Assembly: GCA_964617645.1 (NCBI GenBank)
Contig: CAZTYE010000006.1
Location: 1 to 64,000, forward strand
Direction: 5' to 3'
Length of the DNA: 64,000 nt
Source of the DNA: JADJGC01 sp964617645
GTDB lineage: Bacteria; Zixibacteria; MSB-5A5; CAIYYT01
Shown here: in pieces, positions 1 through 6,925 of the stretch
How positions within the stretch are numbered: position 1 is the first letter of the stretch
Layout of the letters: each line of letters begins with the position of its first letter
Position numbers and translations under genes: made by a program
The notes under the pieces: model-generated
Seen by the model: the letters and a program-made list of their open reading frames with translations, nothing else
Told to the model about the DNA's origin: nothing
Databases searched by the model: none

Positions 1-2
1 GA

Positions 3-71
3 GAGCAGAGCAAGAACTGGCGATTCATGACTGATGTCGCGTTTGATAATGGTGGATCGACCGCCGATTGA
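3..71 (+). CDS. Possible 3' end of an upstream gene (partial)
   Basis: One frame is open from the window edge to a TGA at 69-71 and encodes about 22 residues ending in DVAFDNGGSTAD. The stop sits directly against the TTG at 72 that could start the next gene, as would be expected for a preceding operon member. The fragment is too short to assign a family and may be chance. Confidence 0.3.
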   Translation, partial: EQSKNWRFMTDVAFDNGGSTAD

Positions 72-83
72 TTGGCAGTGCAC

Positions 84-2249
84 ATGAATAGTGAATTGAA
101 GACATCCGTCCTTGATGACATCGAGAGATTGGTAGAGTCTCGAAAGTACGATGAAGCTATCCACGCACTGGATGTAATTCGCGTCACTTCGCGTCCGATT
201 CAATGGAGCCGACCCGATCTGGCGAAGTTCTTGTACTTTCGAGCACGCAGCAGGTTCTACGTTTCTCGCTACAAGGAGGCGCGACGGGACGTCCGAGCCT
301 GTTTGAGACTTACCACATCCGGTTCGAACGTCGACCTTCACACTTCAGCAAAGATGCTGCATGGGTCAATCGACTGGGCCGAGGGTGATTTGGAGAGTGC
401 CGTCGAACAATATCTCGAATGCTACCTTACTCGCAAACGCCTATCACACTTCCCCAAACTGTATGGTCCCCTGCAGAATATTGGGTTAGTGCATTTGGTA
501 AAGGGTGATCTTCACCACGCCCGCGAGACGTTCGCAAAAGCCCTTCAACTCGCTGCTAAGTTTAACGGATCTGATGATGTTCTGCTCTGTGCGACCAACT
601 TGGCTACGGCCATGATATTGGCAGGCGAGTTTGGAGCGGCGCGAAGTCTATTGTCTTGCCACGAGCATCTTGAAACTTCTGAAGTCAACAAGAATCGCGT
701 GGTGCGAATTCGGGGCTGGTTAGACTCTCTGTGCGGAGATTACGAGTCTGCGACCGCAAACCTGCGATGTGCAATGATCTACTTTGAGAAGGCTCATCTA
801 CACCGGGACGCCGTAGTCTGTCGTGAGTTCTTGGCGCAGACTAGCCTGCTCCGGTGGGACATTAAGGAGGCCATCTCTCAGCTTAAGTCTATTCTGCAAT
901 TGCCCAATCTGTCCGCTTCCGCTGTCGCTCAAACTCTTAGAATGCTCGCCGAAGCCCAAGCACTTTGTCACAATTGGAGTGAAGCCCGCAGGACAATAGC
1001 AGCTGCCGAAAAAGCAATTGGCTCTCTGGGAGAACGCATCGAGTTGGGTGCAATGTTTCGAGTGGCAGGAATGCTCTGTTGTCACGAAAAGGAACTCGAG
1101 ACTGCGAGGCAACATTTCGGAAAGTCAATTTCTTTGCTCGTTACTACCGGTGCACGATTTGAGTTGGCCCTAACTTATAGGGCGGCCGCGCTAGCAGACT
1201 GTTTCGGGCCCGAAGAGAGAACTACCTACTTGCATCAGGCAATGGGAATTTTCAAGGAAATTGGGGCCGCAGAACTCCATATTCGTACGAATCGCCTCAT
1301 TTCAGGAACTGGCGCAGTTTCTTCTTCCGCCAATACTGGTAGTGAGCGACGGAGGACTACCCAATCTAATCTACCATCCCCGACGATCATTGCCTCATCG
1401 CCGGCGATGAAGGAGATCATCGCGATCGCCGACAAGGTGAAGGACACGGATCTGACCATCCTGATCACCGGCGAAACCGGCACGGGGAAGGACGTCCTGG
1501 CCCACTACATTCATGCGACTTCAAAGCGCGGTAATGCGCCGTTCGTGCCGCTGAACTGCGCCGCGGTGCCCGATTCCATGACCGAGGCGGAGTTGTTCGG
1601 TTATCGCAAGGGCTCCTATACCGGCGCGGCTGCCGACAAGCCGGGCTTGATCGAACTTGCCGAGATCGGCACCTTCTTTTTCGACGAGATCGCAGAGGCT
1701 TCCGAGGCGCTGCAGGCGAAACTACTCCACGTCATTGAAAACCGCAGCATCCGCCGCCTGGGCGAAACCACCCTGATCGATATCCGAGCGCGTTTTATCG
1801 CGGCTACCAACCGGAATCTCGCCGAGCGAGTTGAACAAGGCAAGTTTCGCTCCGATCTTTACTTCCGGCTGAACGAAAGCCGCATCAGCCTGCCGCCGCT
1901 CCGCGAGCGTCGGGAGGATATTGCGGCGCTGCTGGAACTGTTTTTGGCGCAGCAGCGGATTCAGTTGAGCGCCGCCGAGTGGCAACGACTTCAATTTCTG
2001 GTGGAGGGCTACCTCTGGCCGGGAAACGCGCGGGAACTTCGAAGTTTGGTGAAGCAAGCTACCGCGCTTAGCTCCAACGGCGATTGGTCGAAGCGTTTTG
2101 AGAAGTTGGTACGTTCGGCTCGCGGGCAGACACAGTTGTCACGCGAGAAACTGCGGGAGATGCTGTCGGCGTCGGGCGACAATCTTTCCCGACTGGCGCG
2201 TGAGTTAGGCATCTCCGAATCGACGCTTCGCTATCGCCTCCGCGATTGA
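84..2249 (+). CDS. TPR-domain sigma-54-dependent transcriptional activator (bEBP)
   Basis: This is a bacterial enhancer-binding protein that should remodel sigma-54 RNA polymerase by ATP hydrolysis. Residues 1 to about 410 are a run of TPR-like helical hairpins in place of a receiver domain. An AAA+ domain follows, with Walker A GETGTGKD near residue 463, the sigma-54 contact loop as GSYTGA (usual form GAFTGA) near 510, Walker B FFFDEIAE, and the arginine-finger segment FRSDLYFRL. The last 30 residues form a Fis-type helix-turn-helix (LARELGISESTLRYRL). With no phosphoacceptor domain, the signal is probably a ligand or protein bound by the TPRs. ATG 84 was chosen; TTG 72 and GTG 78 are in frame, and none has a good ribosome site. 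The stretch after about 1375 looks more GC-rich than the TPR half, suggesting a mosaic gene. Likely targets lie just downstream. Confidence 0.93.
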   Translation: MNSELKTSVLDDIERLVESRKYDEAIHALDVIRVTSRPIQWSRPDLAKFLYFRARSRFYVSRYKEARRDVRACLRLTTSGSNVDLHTSAKMLHGSIDWAEGDLESAVEQYLECYLTRKRLSHFPKLYGPLQNIGLVHLVKGDLHHARETFAKALQLAAKFNGSDDVLLCATNLATAMILAGEFGAARSLLSCHEHLETSEVNKNRVVRIRGWLDSLCGDYESATANLRCAMIYFEKAHLHRDAVVCREFLAQTSLLRWDIKEAISQLKSILQLPNLSASAVAQTLRMLAEAQALCHNWSEARRTIAAAEKAIGSLGERIELGAMFRVAGMLCCHEKELETARQHFGKSISLLVTTGARFELALTYRAAALADCFGPEERTTYLHQAMGIFKEIGAAELHIRTNRLISGTGAVSSSANTGSERRRTTQSNLPSPTIIASSPAMKEIIAIADKVKDTDLTILITGETGTGKDVLAHYIHATSKRGNAPFVPLNCAAVPDSMTEAELFGYRKGSYTGAAADKPGLIELAEIGTFFFDEIAEASEALQAKLLHVIENRSIRRLGETTLIDIRARFIAATNRNLAERVEQGKFRSDLYFRLNESRISLPPLRERREDIAALLELFLAQQRIQLSAAEWQRLQFLVEGYLWPGNARELRSLVKQATALSSNGDWSKRFEKLVRSARGQTQLSREKLREMLSASGDNLSRLARELGISESTLRYRLRD

Positions 2250-2293
2250 CTCTTGATCCCCATCCCTCAAACGTAGACTATCACAACGTACGA

Positions 2294-2323
2294 ATTCGCG
2301 AAGATTCGCGAAACATTCGCGAA
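2294..2323. promoter_or_regulatory. Three phased ATTCGCGAA palindromes (candidate enhancer / UAS)
   Basis: The self-complementary octamer TTCGCGAA occurs at 2295-2302, 2305-2312 and 2316-2323, each preceded by A. Spacing is 10 and 11 bp, so the sites face the same side of the helix. They lie about 230-255 bp upstream of the expected sigma-54 start site, the usual range for enhancer-binding proteins, and directly after an activator gene with a Fis-type HTH. Binding by that activator is inferred. Confidence 0.7.
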
Positions 2324-2389
2324 AATCCGAGGCTGCGGTTGTTGTCGACCAACGGCTTACAAATATGGACTCGCAACTCCTCGTGAAAA

Positions 2390-2398
2390 ATTCGCGAA
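2390..2398. promoter_or_regulatory. Fourth ATTCGCGAA copy
   Basis: A further exact copy of the nonamer lies about 155 bp upstream of the predicted sigma-54 start site. It is separated by roughly 70 bp from the three-copy cluster and may be a second activator site. Confidence 0.55.
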
Positions 2399-2522
2399 AC
2401 CGTCTCTACAACAACCTGCGAGTTTGCTCGAGCGCGCAATCTATGCTTCAGCTCTGATTAACCCTCGTTGCCATTCAACCATTTAGCAAACTCTGAACTC
2501 CCGAGCTCAAAAGCTCGCTCGT

Positions 2523-2539
2523 TTGGCACGGAGTTTGCA
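2523..2539 (+). promoter_or_regulatory. Sigma-54 (-24/-12) promoter
   Basis: TTGGCACG with the GG at 2525-2526 and TTGCA with the GC at 2537-2538 match the sigma-54 consensus (TGGCAC, five bases, TTGC), with exactly 10 bp between GG and GC. Transcription should start near 2550 and read toward the cysteine-rich lipoprotein at 2908. The -12 half lies inside an inverted repeat with arms GAGTTTGCA (2531-2539) and TGCAAACTC (2542-2550), which may modulate access. Confidence 0.85.
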
Positions 2540-2605
2540 TTTGCAAACTCCGACTGACCGCACTCGATGTGATCTCGAGGGGAGTGTCGCAAAGAGGGAT
2601 TAGTC

Positions 2606-2644
2606 ATGTCGCGAAGAAACTTGGCTTCGGCATTCATGGACTAA
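2606..2644 (+). CDS. Possible 12-residue leader peptide or decayed small peptide gene
   Basis: A purine-rich AGAGGG at 2593-2598 stands 7 bases ahead of an ATG that opens a 12-codon frame (MSRRNLASAFMD) closed by TAA at 2642. The same frame then stays open for 43 more sense codons to a TAA at 2774, ending in a Cys codon and containing GCYRKPKSFRR. It lies in the 5' leader of the predicted sigma-54 transcript. It could be a short leader peptide, a small peptide gene interrupted by a stop, or chance; no family is recognised. Confidence 0.3.
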   Translation: MSRRNLASAFMD

Positions 2645-2907
2645 CCGAGGCTCCTTTCTTCCGAGGCAATCGTTGCAGAACCTCAGCCGGTGAAGTGGGC
2701 GCTCGGATGCTATCGCAAGCCAAAGTCGTTTCGACGCCTGTCACCGGCGGGGGTGCGGCGGGTCAACTCATGCTAACGTAGTTCAGATATGTTCTGCTCA
2801 AATCATCTCAAAAGTGATCGCGCACCTCCGTAGCACCCGGAGATCAGCTACCTTTTCCGAACCGCAAAGATATCGAACACCTTTTATGACGGTATGGGAG
2901 TATTGAA

Positions 2908-3642
2908 ATGAAACCAAGATCACGAATTGCGCTATCCATTTTGTTTGTTTATGTATTTCTGCTGGGATGTGCACAAAGAGACGAGAATGTCAATCCTGTC
3001 GCCGGAACGATCCAATCTGAGTCACCAGATCGAATGAGCAAAATCATTTGGCATGACGACGGCGGTGGCGAACTGCTCGTTAATAATCTCGCAAGTACTG
3101 ACGTTCAAGTCGCAGCGCAGGAGTATTACCGGCAAAATTACTCGTATCGCCTCGAGAATTCCTTCGTCATCGTAGCGGAATATTTCGAGTGGCGACCGGC
3201 TCCTCACACGCCTCTATCTCGGGACTCCGAGACCTTACACAAGCAATTGCCGGAAGGCTACACACGTCAGTTAATAGATGCCGACACAGTATATTGGCAG
3301 GTTTTTGAGAATCCAGATTTCGACTCAAGTTATCACTCGGCGATTCTCAGTTTCGCTGGAGATGAGGAGCACTCGACAATCCTCCTAGAATTCGACGTCT
3401 CGACTTCAACTCCGACAGGTTTGAGATACGGAGTAATCAATGACGGTCAGTACGTAACGCGGGACGCACGTGGAATTCCATTAAGTAGCTATTTCATCTG
3501 TGTTGCTGGCTGCATCGCGGAGTGTGGAGTCGGTTGTTGGTTCTTGGGGCCACTCTATCCGCAGTGTTACGGAATCTGTGTAAGTGCTTGCGTAGCGGGA
3601 TGCACGGTATCGTACTATGTGAGTTTGTTCTATCCGGATTAG
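2908..3642 (+). CDS. Cysteine-rich putative lipoprotein, sigma-54 target candidate
   Basis: The 244-residue product starts with a type II signal peptide whose lipobox is LLGC (Cys at about 21), so it should be lipidated and held at a membrane or in the periplasm. The central part, about residues 30-190, has no recognised domain. The C-terminal 50 residues are striking: four cysteines at four-residue intervals (CVAGCIAECGVGC), nine residues, then four more at the same spacing (CYGICVSACVAGC), embedded in Gly, Ala and aromatic residues. The even spacing would line the cysteines along one face of two helices, suggesting a disulfide-stapled or metal-binding helical hairpin. GGGAG lies 7 bases before the ATG. 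Cysteine-rich C-terminal domains occur in halocin C8-like bacteriocin precursors, but I see no clear homology. Function unknown. Confidence 0.8.
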   Translation: MKPRSRIALSILFVYVFLLGCAQRDENVNPVAGTIQSESPDRMSKIIWHDDGGGELLVNNLASTDVQVAAQEYYRQNYSYRLENSFVIVAEYFEWRPAPHTPLSRDSETLHKQLPEGYTRQLIDADTVYWQVFENPDFDSSYHSAILSFAGDEEHSTILLEFDVSTSTPTGLRYGVINDGQYVTRDARGIPLSSYFICVAGCIAECGVGCWFLGPLYPQCYGICVSACVAGCTVSYYVSLFYPD

Positions 3643-3671
3643 GTTTACACACCGGTAGTTTGGAGGCTCAA

Positions 3672-3911
3672 TTGAATGGCTCAGGATTCGCAATCTCAAT
3701 GATTGCTTTCATTTCGGCTCTTGTCGGAATGACGCTCATGAACGTTGTTGGGAACTTCTGGGGGTGGTTCATTACCAGCATGATCACGGCTACGGCAGTG
3801 AACTTCTTGGCTCGAGCCGGTCGCCCTAATAGGCTCTTGGTTGCCGTGGGTCTGGGCCTAATCGCCGGGTGCCTTTCTGGATCAGCAGCCCTGCTAACAG
3901 GTGGCGCATGA
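3672..3911 (+). CDS. Small two-helix membrane protein with TTG start
   Basis: This 79-residue protein begins 29 bases after the cysteine-rich lipoprotein. The TTG start is chosen because GGAGG (3662-3666) lies 5 bases ahead of it; frame upstream of this point overlaps the lipoprotein gene and makes no sensible protein. Two hydrophobic helices are visible, about residues 8-40 (ISMIAFISALVGMTLMNVV onward) and 52-75 (LLVAVGLGLIAGCLSG), joined by a short basic loop (RAGRPNR). Position and size suggest co-transcription with the lipoprotein and a partner role such as membrane anchor, export helper or immunity protein. That role is inferred from context only. Confidence 0.6.
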   Translation: MNGSGFAISMIAFISALVGMTLMNVVGNFWGWFITSMITATAVNFLARAGRPNRLLVAVGLGLIAGCLSGSAALLTGGA

Positions 3912-4101
3912 GAAATTCGGCAGCGACCAACCGAGTCCGAAAGGTCAAAACCAAGTAAGGCACCTCAATGAAGAGCTTCTGAAGCTCGACAAGGTGTTGA
4001 CAGGTCATTTGTCGCGGTGCTGTTGTTGTGCGTGGCATACGCCCTCGTCTGCTGCCGCCAACTCCCGTTGCGCGATACACGAGGACGTCTGAGACACACA
4101 T

Positions 4102-4132
4102 ACGGACCCTTCACTTCGTTCCGGGTGACAAC
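4102..4132 (-). repeat. Dispersed intergenic repeat, copy A
   Basis: Read on the minus strand this matches copies at 15297-15328 and 51023-51054. All share GTNNTCACCC-type sequence followed by GAA, GAAGTGAAGGGT or GAGGTGAAGGGT. Internal ACCC and GGGT arms can form a small hairpin. Confidence 0.6.
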
Positions 4133-4162
4133 GCCAGGGGTTTTCCAGCGGCCTAAATCATC

Positions 4163-4189
4163 GAGGCCCGGCAGGGGATGCCGGGCCTC
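4163..4189. terminator. Strong hairpin between convergent genes
   Basis: Perfect 11-bp arms GAGGCCCGGCA and TGCCGGGCCTC surround a GGGGA loop. It lies between the plus-strand lipoprotein operon and the convergent flagellin gene. No T-run follows on either strand, so it may be a Rho-type pause or mRNA 3'-end stabiliser rather than a classical intrinsic terminator. Confidence 0.6.
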
Positions 4190-4251
4190 TCAGGCAGAAA
4201 GCGCATCAGGTGTGTGAAACACCTACAGGGGAGGTTTGTCCGATCAGCTTC

Positions 4252-5016
4252 TCAAGCATGCAAGAGCTTGAAGACCGTGTCCGAATTCATCTGTCCCTGC
4301 GCCATGGCCGCCACACTCACATTCGTTTGCACCAGTTGTCGCAACAATTGCGCCTGTTCGCCGGCATAATCGGTGTCGCGAATCGAGGCCTCCGCCGCGG
4401 TAAGGTTCTGTGAGGCCACCTCCAGCGAGCGCATTGTCGACTCGTATTCGAGCTGCTGGCGCGCACCGATTTCCTGGCGCGATTCTTCGACCTTGCGCAT
4501 TATCAAGTCGACCTCGATCATCGCTCGATTCGCATCCGCCGGCGTGCCGACCTCCATCGACGGCATTTGACGCACATTGGTGACGGCCCCCTCCGAGCCG
4601 TCGAGAAGTTTGAAGCCGCTGTACTCGGCGCCGTTGCGCTGCTCGTTATAGCTGTTGACCAGGTCGTCAAACTGCTGCTGAAACACCTTGCTGACATCCG
4701 GCGTGTTGGCGACTTCGTCACTTGCCGCGATCGCCAGATCGCGCAACTCGCCGAGCTTGCTCTGGAGTTCGCCGACGGCGGCGTCGGCCGCCTGATTGCG
4801 ATTAAGCCGAAATTCCAAGCCGCGCACCTGTTCGGTCAGTGTGCCGATCTGCGCGCGCATTTTTTCCGATATCACCAACTCCGCCGGACCGTCGGCCGCA
4901 GTGTTGATCTGCTGGCCCGACGCGAGTTTCTGCATCGAGCGCGTCAGGCTGCGCTGCAAAAGCGAGAGATTCCTGACGGTCTCGATTCCGGCGTAACTGC
5001 CCTGTATGGTGATCAT
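4252..5016 (-). CDS. fliC: Flagellin (short, D0-D1 only)
   Basis: The product is the filament subunit of a flagellum. The N-terminal about 140 residues carry the flagellin D0/D1 pattern (SLTRSMQKLASGQQINTAADGPAELVISEKM, here split as SLTRSMQKLASG and ADGPAELVISEKM). The C-terminal about 85 residues match the partner helix (TDYAGEQAQLLRQLVQTNVS, then AQGQMNSDTVFKLL). At 254 residues there is no room for the variable D2/D3 surface domains, so the filament should be thin and smooth. AAGGAGGTA lies six bases upstream of the ATG at 5016, an excellent ribosome site. No other flagellar gene is in the window. The protein secreted by the flagellar export route should need a FliS-type chaperone elsewhere. 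A hook-associated paralogue is possible but the length fits flagellin. Confidence 0.9.
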   Translation of the reverse strand: MITIQGSYAGIETVRNLSLLQRSLTRSMQKLASGQQINTAADGPAELVISEKMRAQIGTLTEQVRGLEFRLNRNQAADAAVGELQSKLGELRDLAIAASDEVANTPDVSKVFQQQFDDLVNSYNEQRNGAEYSGFKLLDGSEGAVTNVRQMPSMEVGTPADANRAMIEVDLIMRKVEESRQEIGARQQLEYESTMRSLEVASQNLTAAEASIRDTDYAGEQAQLLRQLVQTNVSVAAMAQGQMNSDTVFKLLHA

Positions 5017-5416
5017 GGGCTACCTCCTTGCCTGCTCACCTGCCGCCTTATCATTTCGCAACAACGATGCCACGCCGTCGAATCAGTTGCGCGGCGGCTT
5101 AACTGCCTTGCACATTGGCGCTTGACCGGCCGCACGCCACCAGCGGCTGGCCGGCCGTTCATTTCGAAATGCGGGATTAGCCCTATAATCGTCTGTTGAA
5201 TCCCCACACAGCCGATTCGGCGCTGTAGATTTGCTGCGCGCAATGATCGGAAAAGCTCCAGCATTGACGGCTCGCGCCAATACGATCGGTCGAATCGAGC
5301 GTTGCTGTTCGGGATAAGTCGCTTGCTACCAACAACCATTGCTCGGGTACGCGATTTGCACTGTAGAGATCGGCAAAGACTGATTACCCGAACGGAAGGC
5401 GTGGTCACGGGAAGAG
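5017..5416. other. Divergent intergenic region between flagellin and the 5417 gene
   Basis: About 400 bases separate two divergent genes and should hold both promoters. I looked for a sigma-28 pattern (TAAA, then GCCGATAA) on the flagellin strand and found no convincing match. No gene-sized frame with a ribosome site is evident. Confidence 0.4.
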
Positions 5417-6823
5417 ATGATTCGCGCAAACATTACGACAACGTACCATCCCATAACATCGCCGTCGCCTGCAGGCCCGAACGAGAAAGCGGCATCCAAG
5501 AAGGGCGACAGCGAGGGGCTTCTCGGCGCCAAGCTCGCGGAACAGACGCAGCGGCTCGATGAAATCCGTCTGGATCACAAGTCCGAATTGACACCGCAAA
5601 CCATGGCGCGCCGCAGCATGGCGACAGCCATACCTCCCGATCTTGCCAAGTTCGAGTCGGCCTTTGAGGTCTCGCCGAACCTGCCGGAAACGCGACCGGC
5701 AGTCGGTGAGGATGCTGCCGCAATGATTGAGTACGATCAGAACACCGATTTGATAGGCGGACTGCAAGATGATGGGGCGGCACACCGCAAGGTGGTTGAT
5801 GCGGTCGAATTTCGATTACCGGATCGCGACACGCTCGAACCGGCACTGCCGCGCGAATCGTCCCAATCGGCAGAGTCCGAAGCAGAATCGGATTCACAGC
5901 GGATTGACATTGAGACGCACGCGCGGTCTTCGCGGACGGTGCTGGAGGACTTTCTCTCGCGGCTTCATCGTCAAGCACTCGAACGGCGGGAGAGTGTCGA
6001 AACTGCAGTCGATCATCGCGACGAGCGCATCGGGCAAGCCGAAGAAGTTAATCGCCTTCGGTCCGACGAGGAAAACGTGCTGCGCCGCGAATCGAGCGAA
6101 ACGCGAATCGATGACCAGGAGCGCAGACAGCAGGTTGTAATTGAGGGCGTCGAAGCGGCCAAAGTTCGCGAGTTCAAACGCGATCGGGCGGACGCATCGC
6201 GGTCGGATGAAGCGAGAAAAACCGAGGATTTGTACCTCAGCCGGCTTGAAAACCGTTCTGCCGACAACCGCGATCTTCGCTTAGAAAGCGCGGAAGCCAA
6301 TCCGGAGACCACCAATGCCGCTTCCACGATACCGACCCGGCTATCGAGCGATTTTGTCATCGAGATCGAAGCGGCACTGAGGCAATCGCCACCGGTCGAG
6401 CCGTCAGCAGCCCGAGGAAGTATGACGCCGCTCGTTGTGCTTCAGCGCGAAGGTGTATTCGGCATCGCCGGCAGCGGCCGCAATCTGACGCTGGCAGAAT
6501 TCGCTGAGCAAAAGGAATTCGAATACAACCTTGACCAGCAACCTTTCTCCAAAGACGAATTCCTGCGCGAAACGGAGTCGGCAATCTATGAAACTCTCAA
6601 TCGGGGCAATAGCTCGAGCGTCACACGCGATCTCGTCGTTCTTGCCGAGCTGGTTAACTCCTTCCGCAATCATCTCGTTCGCGCCGCCGAGACGGTGGAA
6701 CAAGTCTCCGGTAACTCGGAGGAGCGTTCGGAACAACCACAAACAGCGCCCATGCCGGAAGACTATCATTCGACCGGGTCGCCGGGCAGTCAGGCTCCGG
6801 CAACCAGCGAACCGCCGCGTTGA
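5417..6823 (+). CDS. Charged, probably coiled-coil protein of unknown function
   Basis: This 468-residue protein has no signal peptide and no family I recognise. Residues about 130-310 are extremely rich in Glu, Arg and Asp with many ER/RR pairs and likely form long helices or coiled coil. A better folded segment follows at about 310-430 (FVIEIEAALRQSPPV, GVFGIAGSGRNLTLAEFAEQ, then NSFRNHLVRAAETVEQVS), and the last 35 residues are Ser/Pro-rich and disordered. GGAAGAG lies just before the ATG. It is divergent from the flagellin gene, which hints at a flagellar role (a hook-length or export-associated protein would have this sort of composition), but nothing in the sequence proves that. Confidence 0.65.
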   Translation: MIRANITTTYHPITSPSPAGPNEKAASKKGDSEGLLGAKLAEQTQRLDEIRLDHKSELTPQTMARRSMATAIPPDLAKFESAFEVSPNLPETRPAVGEDAAAMIEYDQNTDLIGGLQDDGAAHRKVVDAVEFRLPDRDTLEPALPRESSQSAESEAESDSQRIDIETHARSSRTVLEDFLSRLHRQALERRESVETAVDHRDERIGQAEEVNRLRSDEENVLRRESSETRIDDQERRQQVVIEGVEAAKVREFKRDRADASRSDEARKTEDLYLSRLENRSADNRDLRLESAEANPETTNAASTIPTRLSSDFVIEIEAALRQSPPVEPSAARGSMTPLVVLQREGVFGIAGSGRNLTLAEFAEQKEFEYNLDQQPFSKDEFLRETESAIYETLNRGNSSSVTRDLVVLAELVNSFRNHLVRAAETVEQVSGNSEERSEQPQTAPMPEDYHSTGSPGSQAPATSEPPR

Positions 6824-6925
6824 CTTTGCTCCCCATCTTTAATGGTACTTGATCCGATCGCGCCGAGGCTTTAGCTTGGCGTGAGACTTCGTTGGTAGCA
6901 CTTACGATCTGAGATAGGATCTGGT

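Larger units (their letters stand above)
3912..4251. other. Intergenic stretch without a convincing gene
   Basis: This 340-base interval contains a copy of a dispersed repeat (4102-4132) and a strong hairpin (4163-4189). A 16-codon frame from an ATG at 3908 overlaps the previous stop and has AGGTGG a few bases ahead of it, but it is too short to support. A hydrophobic frame around 4005-4060 lacks an upstream start codon. Confidence 0.5.

Noticed and set aside
2569..2781. 70-residue plus-strand frame overlapping the leader
   Set aside because: It starts at a GTG with no ribosome site, and its composition is not protein-like. The competing ATG at 2606 is better placed.
4005..4217. Hydrophobic stretch FVAVLLLCVAYALVCCRQ, like a signal peptide
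   Set aside because: There is no ATG, GTG or TTG between the upstream stop at 3969 and the hydrophobic core other than a GTG inside it, and the rest of the frame runs through a dispersed repeat and a terminator.
5041..5100. Possible sigma-28 promoter for flagellin (AATGATAA on the minus strand)
   Set aside because: The -10-like bases are present but no TAAA box occurs at the right distance, so it is not supported.
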